A DNA stretch of 64,000 bases, from the NCBI RefSeq assembly GCF_000150275.1, contig NW_002060949.1:3028878-3092877 (forward strand), written 5' to 3'. The stretch's first letter is position 1. Every line of letters begins with the position of its first letter. A program made the translations under genes and the position numbers. The notes below the pieces were generated by a model. The model was not told where the DNA came from, made no database searches, and saw nothing but the letters and a program-made list of their open reading frames with translations. This document shows positions 32,032-43,947 of the stretch, piece by piece. The DNA is from Trichoplax adhaerens (lineage: Eukaryota; Placozoa; Uniplacotomia; Trichoplacea; Trichoplacidae).

Positions 32032-35000
32032 ATGGGCACTAATGTTAAATCTACTTATCATGAATTAATGAACGAAGCTGCTAGTCATGGTTACGATATT
32101 GCTAGTCTTGAATTTGCCCAATATCTGGACAGTCAAGATGAATTCAAGGAATATCGAGAGTTATTTTATGTTCCACGAAAGAAAACTTTGCCTCAAAGTA
32201 AGTCTGAGCAAGCCTGGAAATCAATGAAATTTGCTGTAATCACACTGCTGTATGGTACCTATTTTGCTGCTGATTTTATGCTCATGAATCTGTAACGAAT
32301 GCTGCATTATCGACTAGCTGTCTATACCCTTTCACAATAAATGGGAAGCTACTTCTTTTTGAATTATGGTCACTAAACCTATGTACAGTAGATGATATAA
32401 TAGAATACGTAATTACATCAGCAGGCTACGTAGGGTAAAATTTAACTGCTGAATACAATTAGCCTTTTCGTAGCACGATGAACAATAACAATAAAAAAAT
32501 TAGCAAGACTAAAGTCAAATTTACTATCCACAATGTGCAAAAATTTTATTTTTATCATTACGGTACGATCACTTGAGCAAGAGTACATATCACAGCCTTA
32601 CTTATTACTCCAAAGCCTCTTTGTATACAACATTTTTAGCTTCGGTATGTAGACAGAGTGTTCACACGCAGCAAAACTTGTCGCTGATTTTCCATAAGTA
32701 ATGATGTGGTGGAGGTGTCAGTATTAACTACACTTACTTACTAAATGCATAGTAGTATTATTCTACAGTGGTATGACTGTCCAATGTCAAGAGATTGATG
32801 CAATTACTGTATTATTTTAGAGCAGGGCAACCCACGAAGTGTGGCTGATCGTTGAATATTTGATAAATACAGCGCTACTTGTAATGATAATACAGCTACA
32901 GTGGTAGTTAGCAGTAATGGAAACGAAATAACCAGGCAACGTACAATTAAAGCAGCACTTTTTTAGTTTGATACAGCAGATTAAAGGTGATCACTCATAT
33001 ATTTGAATTGATATACAATAGTTGAATTTCATCATTAGCTCATGCGGATATAGTCATCAATATGCAAAAGGCTGCATTATTGTGCTCCTGCATAAAGTAC
33101 TTGTATATGAGTAGGTCATGTCTATGCTATAATAAAGACTTGACATTGCAACGTAATAAATATTCTTTCTTCTTGAATTGTAGCTGATTTATCCCTAGTC
33201 GATGGTGAGAGTGAGAGTGTCTATCTTCTTGGTAATTCTCTCGGCTTGCAGCCTAAGCAATCTCGACAAGATTTAATGGAATACATGGACAAATGGGCTG
33301 AAATGTTAGTTTTTATTTATAAATACAATTTGCCATGATTCATGGTTATAAAGACTTATCCTCACTAATTTACGTATTCTTAATATATACGCATATTCCT
33401 ACTATTGCATAATATCAAAAGTACTGTACAAATAAAAACATTTATTTATTATCGAAAATGATGGCATTTTATGATGGATATGTTACGGGTAGTATTGATA
33501 ATCATTATTCAAAAATATTTCACTTCTAATGAAATGATATGGATGTAATAGGGGCTTCAAGGGATATTTCCATGGAAAGCATCGGTGGATAGACCTACAG
33601 GATACAGTAGCAAAGGATATGCTATGTCCTATTGTTGGTTGGTTTAAAGATACTCCTAATATTAAATGTCCTCTTTTTTATGGCCAAGTCACTGAATGCC
33701 ATATTGTAATACTGTATAACCAAGATATCTTGAATATCTGTCATCTTTTAACTATTGCATAGTAGTTGACTCTTTATGCAAGACTGTATATTTGCTCTAA
33801 TACGTTACTGCCGCCATTTAACCTAATTTTCAGTCCCTAAGAATCATTACGGTCACGATCCTTTAGTAGTATAATGTCATACAATTGATCATTTGTAAAG
33901 GAAAATTGGTTAATTTTTAATGCCGTTGTATAAACAGTTATGCTCAATAGTAATTATAATTAGTTAGTGGTTTTAGTACTGGTAGATCATTAATTAAGAT
34001 CTTCAAGGTTAATCGTAAATTCTAATCGTTAGATCCTATGATGGGTAAACGTGTATGAATGCAGTATATTGTCTATTTGTTCGCAATGGTTATGCGTTAC
34101 CAGTCTACCAGCTTGAATGTAGACACTAAAAAATTTGGTTATTGATTTGATATAGGAGCAAAGCCAATTGAAATCTGTATAATGAATTCAGTTTCCGTTA
34201 ACATTCACCTATTAATGGTATGCTAACTAATATCCATCTAAATAGGATCAGTACTGTTAATAACTCCTTTGAAATAATGGTAATAATGACTATGTAACCA
34301 TCTTTGTTAAATTCAACCACTTAGATATCATTTTATCAACCTACTACCGAAAGATACAAGATTCTTATTGACCACGGAGCATTTCCTTCTGACCATGTAC
34401 TACATTTACAAGCGTATATAACACTAGATCACAATAAATTATAGATATTAAATAATGCTCGAAAAATTACTTGTCTCTCTGCATTATAGTTAATGATCAA
34501 TTACCTTATTAAAGTATTTTTAATCGAAATAATCATATTGAATAACAAATAATTTTAGAAAAAGCTTACTAATCTATTATTATATGATTATTATTTTAAA
34601 CCGTTCTTAGTATGCAGTCCAATCACAAATACGAATGCATGATTACGATTCAGATGAGGCAATGATACTAGTTAAAGCGCGAGATGGAGAAAATACTCTA
34701 AGAACAGAAGATATTATAGCAAAAATCAACGAATTTGGCGATGCTATTGCTATGATTTTATTACCTGGTAGGTATTTCTCTTTATTAAAATTTATTAAAA
34801 AATATGTTATTGCGACTTTAATACGATAATACTGCTTAATATTTATAACTTCTCTTTAAAGTATGCGAATGCCTTTTAATATAGATAAATTGCTTAATCT
34901 ATATACTGTAGGCGTACAATCTTTCACTGGCCAGTTGTTTAACATCAAAGAAATTACTAAGGCAGCGCATGACAAGGTAAAAAATTAGGTGAAAAACGAA

Positions 35001-36355
35001 CACATTAATGGCAACTGAAATCGTAGTTAAGAATGATTATTATTCAGCTACCTATGTGAAAATAGCTTAAATATTGAAAGCATTATACGGAACTTTGTGA
35101 TTGAATTCATTTAAAGGGATGCTATGTAGGTTGGGATTTATGCCATGCAGCTGGTGGTGTTGAATTAAAATTACATGAATGGGATGTTGATTTCGCAGTT
35201 TGGTGTACATATAAGGTAAGATAACTGAAACTATTTCCTGACAATCTTAAATTTCATAAAAACTAAAAGTGTTGTTGATAATATAATTGTATTCGCTGCA
35301 ATTTCAAGTTTAATAAAACTAAAAATGTTCTTATCGATAAAGAATTTATGAACTAATATTAAAAGTTGCAGTGTATCCTAATTCCATTTTTTTTATACAC
35401 AATGTAGCTTCTTAACACCGGTCCAGGATCGATCGGAGCATGCTTTGTCCATGAAAAATATGCATATCGAAAAGACTTTAAAAGGTTGTCAGTAAATTAT
35501 TTCAATTTATGAGTCGTTCATTTATCAATAATTTTGACTTTAACGCATTTGAACATTTAAAAGGCTTGACGGCTGGTTCGGTCATCGTTTAGAAACTAGA
35601 CTTAATATGACAAATGGTAATAATAGTTGAATTTGAGATAACGTGATAGTTAAAACGTTGTTGAAAAGATTAAATTTAGTGTATATTTACTAGTTATGGA
35701 GCACGCTCCTGGTGCCTCAGGCTTTCAGCTAGCTACTACTCCTGTTGCGGATGTCGTTAGGCTCATTAGTAGTTTAGATGTAAGTTTACTTATTAACTTT
35801 ATCTGTAATTACTGTTCGTTCGTGACACGTTCTTTAAGCATTGTAGAGTGGTGATTGTTAAATTTTGATTTCTAACAATAGATCTATTCTAGAGTATCTT
35901 TACCAAAGCTATTTGAAAAAGCTCGTAAAGGTGTAGTATATATGGAAGCGCTTTATCGGCACTACTTTATGAATAATGATACATCGGCTGATTGTAAGAA
36001 AGTAGAAAGTGTTGCGGAGATTATTTCACCTAGTGATCCTTGTGAGAGGGGCACTCTCTTTGCATTCAGATTTCCGGGTCGTGTTGATTTCGTTTGTGAC
36101 GGACTAGCTAAAAACGGAATTGCAGTAAGATAATTTGTCATAGAGTTAATTATTAATTTAAATTAAAATTATTTTATTGTGCGATTAGCGATCATTATAA
36201 AATCTGCTATGAATGTTATATAATTTTAGGTAACTGTCCTAAAGAGCGAAATTATTAGAGCTGGTTTTGCTCCACTATATAATTCATTCCAGGATGTACA
36301 CACCTTCATAACTACTTTGCATAATCTTTTTACTCAAGAAGAGAATCGTAAATAA
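32032..36355 (+). CDS. KYNU: Kynureninase, copy 1
   Basis: PLP enzyme cleaving kynurenine and 3-hydroxykynurenine in the tryptophan-NAD route. Thirteen exons: 32,032-32,197; 33,184-33,304; 33,552-33,637; 34,156-34,217; 34,325-34,396; 34,611-34,767; 34,912-34,976; 35,117-35,215; 35,408-35,484; 35,564-35,616; 35,694-35,779; 35,882-36,124; 36,230-36,355. They join in frame to 470 residues (human about 465). Hallmarks: [12 protein letters not shown] (exon 2), GAFPSDH (exon 5), [22 protein letters not shown] and the PLP-lysine motif WCTYK (exon 8), [14 protein letters not shown] (exon 9), WFGHRLETR (exon 10), [12 protein letters not shown] (exon 13). The residue after the PLP lysine is Leu (KLLN), where copy 2 and human have Tyr (KYLN). 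Introns sit at the same places as in copy 2. No frameshift or premature stop was seen. Confidence 0.96.
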
Positions 36356-36689
36356 CGAGTCTTTCCATCTACTTGAAATAGAATCAGCGGATAGTCTTTG
36401 TATAGAACTTATATGCACGTACGAAAAACTAGCATTTGCAACCGTAACGTACGAGCGAAGATGCATACATTTATATATTATAACTCATGCTTGGTTTGAC
36501 CGACATTACTTAATGCTTAATTAATTATAAAGCACTTCAGCTAGAAGGTATAAAATTGAATGAACCAGAGCAAAGCAATTAAATGTCTTTCTAGGTTACT
36601 TTTCATGTTAATTAAAAAAAGTTGTGGAGTCTGAAACCAAACGTGGATCAAGATTCTAAATTAATTAATTTCATAGTATTGTTTAGGAG

Positions 36690-37245
36690 TAGATAAAATT
36701 TTTCTACTTATGATATTATTTTATAATACTTATTTTAACAAGAAATAACAAAGATATTATGTCATTTTTTGACATTTTTATAGTAAGAGTATAGCATGTC
36801 ATCCATATCGTTTTATAGTAAGGGTATTGCATGCCGTTCATATCGTACGGTATATAATAAAATTTTTTTCTCCTTATGATATTATTTTATGATACTTATT
36901 TTTAAAAGAAATAACAGAAAAATATTAGGTCTTTTTCTGACATTTTTATAGTAAGGGTATAGTATGCCATTCATATCGTTCGGTATGTAATGAAATTTTT
37001 CTATTTATGATATTACTTTATAACACTTATTTAACAAAAAATAACAAAGATATTAGGTCATTTTTTATAGTAAGGGTAAGCATGCCATTCATATCGTTCG
37101 GTATATAATAAAATTTTTCTACTTGTGATATTATTTTATGATGCTTATTTAATTAGAAATAACAGAAAGATATTAGGTCATTTTTTGACGTTTTTATATT
37201 AAGGGTATTGCATGCCATTCATATCGTTCGGTATATAACATTAAC
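36690..37245. repeat. AT-rich minisatellite, about 118-167 bp units
   Basis: Four to five copies of a unit containing tgatattattttat, aagaaataaca, gatattaggtca, tttttatagtaagggta and catgccattcatatcg. The tgatatta word occurs near 36,711, 36,878, 37,008 and 37,126. The first spacing is longer because one segment (atagtaaggg through the catgcc word) is repeated inside it. The 3' end is at about 37,245. Confidence 0.85.
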
Positions 37246-38040
37246 TAGAGACTTGCTATTTGAAAGTTACGTATGGTTCCTATACAATTACTTACATTTA
37301 ATACTGTACACGTGTACATATGGGAGTTTACATAAGAGATTTAGTAACTATGCAGCGCAGTACTGCACAGTATGTTGTAATCAATTTTTGTTTCATGTAT
37401 ATGTTATATATATACTGTATAACATGTGTCATATAAACTGTAAACACGGCTTCTAAAGCTCTTAGAAATTCTCTACCTTACCGTACTAACGTGCTGTGAC
37501 TACGACGGTTTTAGCTGAGAGGGCGTTTTCGTGAAACACCACCCATTAAGAAGGTGGTGGTAATAGTAGCCATCACGTATAAAGGAGTCATCCGGTAAAA
37601 ATCAATACATTAAAAGGGAAGTGGGTTTTCATTTTACTGTAAAGACATGGCCTATTCTATGAACTTTAGTATATTCTTTATTAAATTATATTATCAGCAG
37701 GATGCTGATAATAATATGGCAAATCGGTTATTGATAAATTTCAAAGTTGAGTAGTATGCAATTTATTATTCAGTATAGTAATTTGACGGACAGGAAATGT
37801 TGGTACGGCCCCAGGATACGCGTATGGCAGTGCTTCATTTTGTATGACGAAAATGTCGATTTCAATAACAGACGTGTCTATTTGAAAGATGAAAATCATA
37901 TCCTTGAAAGTGTTCATTTTCCACTACATACTCACATATAAAGTATCATTTAAAAGAATTTACCTAGCTGAGGATTTACATGAATTATTCCATTCTGAAC
38001 GGTTTAATATGCCATTGTGCACGCAATAGCACTGTAGGCG

Positions 38041-38335
38041 GTGCGGAGTAGGCCGATGTTAATCACTTGGGACACATGTTCCATGCCATTGTACAACGCC
38101 CACAGCGAAGGTCGTGTCCTTCCTTCCATACTGCCCACTTTCTAGTGAATCGTACTAAACTGTACAGTGTAGACTATACACTACAGTACTATCTACAGGT
38201 GCAATAGCCAGTCGTGTTTACCAGCCTCTTGGCCTTGCCATTTTTTTGTGCCTTGCTTTACTTCTTGTTGGTGTCCAACTAGCTTACCTTCTGCCATCAT
38301 GGGCAATGATGTCAAATCTATTTGTCATGAAGCGG
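38041..38335 (+). repeat. Tandem duplicate of KYNU copy 2 upstream region, 5' unit with truncated exon 1
   Basis: Nearly identical to about 38,332-38,645 (shared cacttgggacacatgttcc, acaacgcccacagcgaaggt, ccagcctcttggccttgcc, gccatcatgggcaatgatg). The 5' unit contains a second copy of the kynureninase start (ATG at 38,299, [12 protein letters not shown]). It breaks off after 12 codons at GTGAGT, where the next repeat unit begins. Matching upstream words also occur at 31,820-31,900 before copy 1, so this promoter-proximal block was part of the older gene duplication. Confidence 0.85.
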
Positions 38336-38615
38336 TGAGTAGACCGATGTTGATCACTTGGGACACATGTTCCATGCCATTGTACAACGCCCACAGCGAA
38401 GGTCGTGTCCTTCCTTCCATACTGCCCACTTTCTAGTGAATCGTACGAAAGTGTACAGTGTACAGTGTACAATGTAGACTATAAACTACAGTACTATCTA
38501 CAGGCTAAACTGATGCAATAGCCTGTCGTGTTTACCAGCCTCTTGGCCTTGCCATTTTTTTGTGCCTTGCTTTACTTCTTCTTGTTGGTATCCAACTAGC
38601 TTACCTTCTGCCATC

Positions 38616-41600
38616 ATGGGCAATGATGTCAAATCTATTTGTTATGAATTAATGGATGAAGCTGCTAGTCATGGCTATGACATTGCTAGTTGCGAGTTTG
38701 CTCAATATCTGGATAGTCAAGACAAATTCAAGGAATTTCGAGAGTTATTTTATATTCCACGAAAGAAAACTTTGCCTCTAAGTATGTCTGCCTAAGTACA
38801 GCTACAATTTGAAATCATACAAGTTCATTTTAATCGCACTCTAGTACTGCATCCACCTTTTAGCCTACTCTATCTTGCAGTTGAAGAGTCAGAGTATTGA
38901 TAAGCACCATAACTTGTTGATTATTTTTTATGGACGATTGCCTAGTCTACTATCTCATACAGTATGTACAAATTCCAAAGTACTCATGAAACACTTGAGA
39001 TACTCGCAGAGTCTTAAAGTAGGGCGTGATACTGAAGTACTGTACAAGTAGATGGTGTTACCTACAAATATATTGATATTGCAGCATTGAAACTAATCCT
39101 AATTAGTACAGTATGTCTATACAATATACAATAGTTGTCTTTCATCATTAGTTATTACGGATAGGATGCTCAATGTTCAGTAAGGCTGATATTGTACTGT
39201 ACTGTACAATAATAAGTGTACAATTGTGTATAAGATTATTGTGCATTATGTACACTGTACAGTATAGGCAGATAATGAAGAAAGTTGCGATGTTATAATA
39301 TTCATGAAGATTTTGTACAATCTATACTGTAGTTGATTTATCCTTGGTCGATGGTGAGAGTGAGAGTATCTATCTTCTTGGTAATTCTCTCGGCTTACAG
39401 CCCAAGCAAACTCGACAGCGTTTAATAGAACACCTGGACAAATGGGCTGAAATGTTAGTCTTTATTTACTAAAAGCGCGTATATCAGTATTGTTAAATTA
39501 AATTAAGCAACACTTGAATTATTATATAGTGGATATACTACATTATAACATTGTATTTATTATCAAACATTATGGATGCAAATAGGGGTATCGAAGGACA
39601 ATTCCACGGGAATGATCGCTGGGTTGACTTTCAGGATACGATGACTAAGGATTTGCTATGTCCTATTGTTGGTTAGTTGAAAGAAAATTGAGAATACCGC
39701 TAAAAAGAAACTTTCTCCTTCTAACCTCAATTCGCTAAATGTCATTATTATAATACGTATATAAGCTAAGATATTTTTTATATATACTTACCAAGATAGT
39801 TTGCACAGTATTTAAAACAATTTTATCCAGAATCCATTGCTGCTGTTATTGAATCTAATTTTTCAGTGCTCTGGAGTCATTGGTAAAAATCTCCTTATAG
39901 TAACATAGTGGACGTACAATCTATTTCTTGTAAAAATAATTTACCTATTTGAGAATATCAATATACAAACAATTATGCCTGTCAAAGGCGGTGATATAGT
40001 GATGGTAGATCATTAAGACCTTTCAATAAATTTCATTTATTAAAATCCTAGATCTTGTTGGGATTATATACCAGGAATTGTTTTATTTTCAATGGCTGCA
40101 TTGTTGATTCATGTCTATTAGGATGAATATCGAAATTAAAATTTTGATTATGTATCAATATAGGAGCTAAGCCTATTGAAATCTGCGTAATGAATGCAGT
40201 TACTGTTAACATTCACCTGCTAATGGTATGCTAAATAACAATTATAAAACAAAATCAATACTATCAATACTTCTATCAAATAGATATAACGACTATATAA
40301 CTGCATTTAACTACTTAGATATCTTTTTATCAACCTACTGCCGAAAGATGCAAGATTCTTATTGAAGACGGAGCATTCCCTTCTGATCATGTATATGCCA
40401 ACACTTAGTTATATCCATAATTACAGTAAATTATTTACTTCAAATTATATTCGAAGAGTTTTTCATTTATTCGATAAATAATAATTAATTATATAATTAA
40501 GGCACTTTTAATTAAAATGAATGCTAATCTAGTATTATATTTTAAACAATTCTCAGTATGCAGTCCAATCACAGATACGAATGCGTGGTTATGATCCAGA
40601 TGATGCAATGATAATAGTAAAAGCACGAGATGGAGAAACTACTATAAGAACGGAAGATGTAATAGCCAAGATAAACGAATTTGGTGATTCTATTGCTATG
40701 ATTTTATTACCTGGTATGTATTTTTGCTTTGATACCTAAATAGGTAGGCTAATACTAGGCGATCATTTTAATGAAGTATTATAGTTTAACATTTATTCTT
40801 GTCTTTTAAAGAGCGCAACGCCTCTTCAATTTAACCAATTTGTTCATTTCGTATAGGAGTGCAATTTTATACTTGTCAGTTGTTTGATATTAAAGAAATT
40901 ACTAAGGCAGCACACGATAAGGTTAAAATTAGGTTATATTAAGCGTACACTGATAACAAATTTAGTCTTGGTAAATAATAATATTTTTACTACTGCATAT
41001 AGCCTTATTAAAAAATAACTACTCTGCTTAAACTTTACAGTGATGACAGTGATTGTGATATTATATTAAACTTTGTAATTTTATTATTTATTTAAAGGGG
41101 TGCAATATAGGTTGGGATTTATGTCATGCGGCTGGTGCCGTTGAATTAAAATTACATGAATGGGACGTTGATTTTGCTGTTTGGTGCTCTTATAAGGTAG
41201 ACTAATCCTCTTATGTTATTTTCTTTATTTGAGGTGATTTCGTCTATCTCCAATTGAATATCCACGAAATTGTAGTTGTCCAGAAAATAATTTACATATT
41301 GCAGTATAACCTAATTTCTTATCTCGCATCATGCATAATGCAGTACCTAAATAGCGGTCCAGGATCGGTTTCAGCATGTTTTGTACATGAAAAGCATGCA
41401 CATCGGAAAGATTTTAATAGGTTGCCAACATGTCATTATCATTTGAGTAACTTGAAAGATTGTAAATAGATTATTTCAATTTATGAGTTGTTTGTTTATC
41501 AGTAATTTTGACTTTAATGCATTTGATCGTTTGAAAGACTTGAAGGCTGGTTCGGTCATCGTTTAGAAACCAGATTTGATATGTCAAACGGTAATAACGA

Positions 41601-42342
41601 TTGAATATTTGATGACGCGTTGACAAAAATTATTTAAAAGATTAAGTTTAGCGTATGTTTACTAGTCATGGAGAGTATTCCTGGCGCATCGGGCTTTCAA
41701 ATATCTAATACACCTGTTGCTGAAGTTGTTAAACTCGTTAGTAGTTTAGATGTAAGTAAATTCACCGATTCGCTGTCATAACTTTAATCTCAGCTTATTT
41801 GTGATATGTTATTTAAATATCATATCATATACAATAATGTAGTAGAGCAGTACAGTATATTAAAATTTTTTTTAAACAATAGATCTACTCAAGAGTATCA
41901 CTACCGAAGCTATTTGAAAAAGCTCGCAAAGGTGTGATATATATGGAAGCACTTTATAGGCATTACTTTATGAATAATGCCACATCGACTGACTGTAAGA
42001 AAGTAGAGACTGTTGCGGATATTATTTCACCTACTGATCCTTTTGGAAGGGGCAATCACTTAGCATTCAAATTTTCGGGTGGCGTTGATTATGTTTGTGA
42101 CGGACTGGCAAAAAGAGGAATCGTTGTAAGATGAATTTTTTAGTTAAATTAAAAGTATTTTTTTATTACACGATTGGCGATCATTCTAAAGTACAGAAAT
42201 GAATGATATACAATTTCAGGTGGATGTTCGAAGAAATGAAGTTATTAGAGCTAGTTTCGCTCCATTGTATAATTCATTCCAGGACGTTTACACCTTTATA
42301 ACTACTTTACATGACCTGTTTACTCAAGGAAAGAAGTCATAA
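38616..42342 (+). CDS. KYNU: Kynureninase, copy 2
   Basis: Same 13-exon structure and about the same length as copy 1. Exon 1 is 38,616-38,781 ([18 protein letters not shown]). Exon 2 (about 39,332-39,452) has [16 protein letters not shown]. Later exons carry [13 protein letters not shown] (40.16 kb), GAFPSDH (40.37 kb), [22 protein letters not shown] with the PLP lysine in WCSYK (41.10-41.19 kb), [20 protein letters not shown] (41.34 kb), [13 protein letters not shown] (41.55 kb), [21 protein letters not shown] (41.9 kb) and [18 protein letters not shown] (42.27 kb). TAA is at 42,340-42,342. Tyr follows the catalytic-lysine motif, as in canonical kynureninases. Intron positions match copy 1, introns are diverged and coding is well kept, so both copies look under selection. 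The 38,616 ATG starts the full-length frame; the 38,299 ATG is in the truncated duplicate. Confidence 0.95.
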
Positions 42343-43947
42343 ATACATACATTGACTTGTAGATATCATAGACTTTCTATCTATCCGCTATAGAACTTAT
42401 AGACAGTCCTTTTATTATGTAATAATAATTCGATTTGTAATCTCGATATGAATGGATTTTATTTAACTCAAGTTGATGTTTTATTTTTGCTAGACGGTAC
42501 GAAGTTGAATTATCCTTGTGAATTAAATATTAAATTACGTTATTACTCATATTAGTGACTTAGGATATAGCAGTAGCAAATCGAGTGGTAATGAATCCGC
42601 ATGGGATTATTGAAAATTATCGAGATATTGGTAGTTGCTGAGCTTCGTACTTTCCGACTGATTACAGAATAGAAGTTGTTTTACAGAAGAAATACTGTAT
42701 TACATTCTATGGCATCTATTGTTTAACTATTAATCTATTTTCTATACAAGACTTTGTAGCTAAAAAACGGCTTTACTCTGGTAGCGTAAAACTGTATGGT
42801 AAGATACTATTAGAAGATAAATGACGCAACGTTATGATGTGACGTAATGCTTTAAATTGATATCATATTTTATTTATATCAGCGTTTCAAACTACTCGAA
42901 TGTAATTAAATTTTTATAACTTAATAAATCTAACGGACACTTGGATACAGCGCTTTTAATTTGCAATTTCCATGCCATATGATATAGTCATATCCGTGGA
43001 AACATCTTACTGCCGATAGCCTTGTCTGATACTTCAAAGCTAAAAATCATATAATCTAAGGGTCTAAGTAATAACTTGCCGTAGGTATACGATCAAATAC
43101 TTAATAATTATCTATGAGCATATTATTGTTTTAATAGACTCTTATGGGATTTAACAGTAAATAAAATGGTCAAAGATTACAATTTTTTTGTAAGTTTTAA
43201 TGGAGAGTTCACAATAATTTTAAAATTGAATGAATGATACTGATACACATAGAATATGGAATATCTTATATTCCATAGCCTAGACAAATGCTATATTTTG
43301 GTATTTAGTATAAACTCATCATAAAACTTGATCACTGTTCCTCAAAAGGTATGCGATCGATATTAGCTATTAATTATAATTATCTATGAGTATATGCATA
43401 TTTTCAAATTTTATATTAGAGGCCGCCATAGAATTTACCTTTAACTCACTTAAATGAGCATCAACCAGAATAATACATTAATTAATCTTTCACGAATAAT
43501 ACTAAATCATAAATTTATGAGCATTTAGATGCTAAAATTTTAAATTCCTGTATCATAATCAAATTTTAGTTATAGTCTGCATACTGAAAATTTGCTCTTA
43601 ACAAGCATCTCTATAAATCTTGTATGGAAGATACTTCACGGATTTGTGGGTATAGACATTTTAACGATAAAACTAAACACCAATGATGCTCGGTATATTA
43701 TCTTTTCTTACAAAGTAATAGATTGGGTATATTAAGTTAGCATTAAGGATTTATATGTTCTTATTAAATGATAGGATCTGTATCTGCATTCTACTAGAAT
43801 CAGTCTATTAACAATTTAATCTACTTTATTTAGTTCTGAGACGATCGAATTATACAGTATCCACAAATATCATATTAAATTAAATAAAGAAGTTGATCCA
43901 GTACGAATAATTTGCTTGATGAATTTTAAATAACTTTTGATTTTGCT
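42343..43947. other. Spacer between KYNU copy 2 and DEG/ENaC gene A
   Basis: About 1.6 kb of AT-rich DNA between converging genes. A loose direct repeat joins 43,085-43,125 and 43,345-43,395 (ggtat-cgatc, aattatctatgag). No coding motif was found. Confidence 0.5.

Larger units (their letters stand above)
36356..38615. other. Spacer between the two kynureninase genes
   Basis: Contains the minisatellite at about 36,690-37,245 and the tandem duplication of the kynureninase promoter and first exon at about 38,041-38,645. No additional gene is recognisable in 37,250-38,040. TACAGTA/TACTGTA words are dense from 38,160 onward. Confidence 0.6.
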
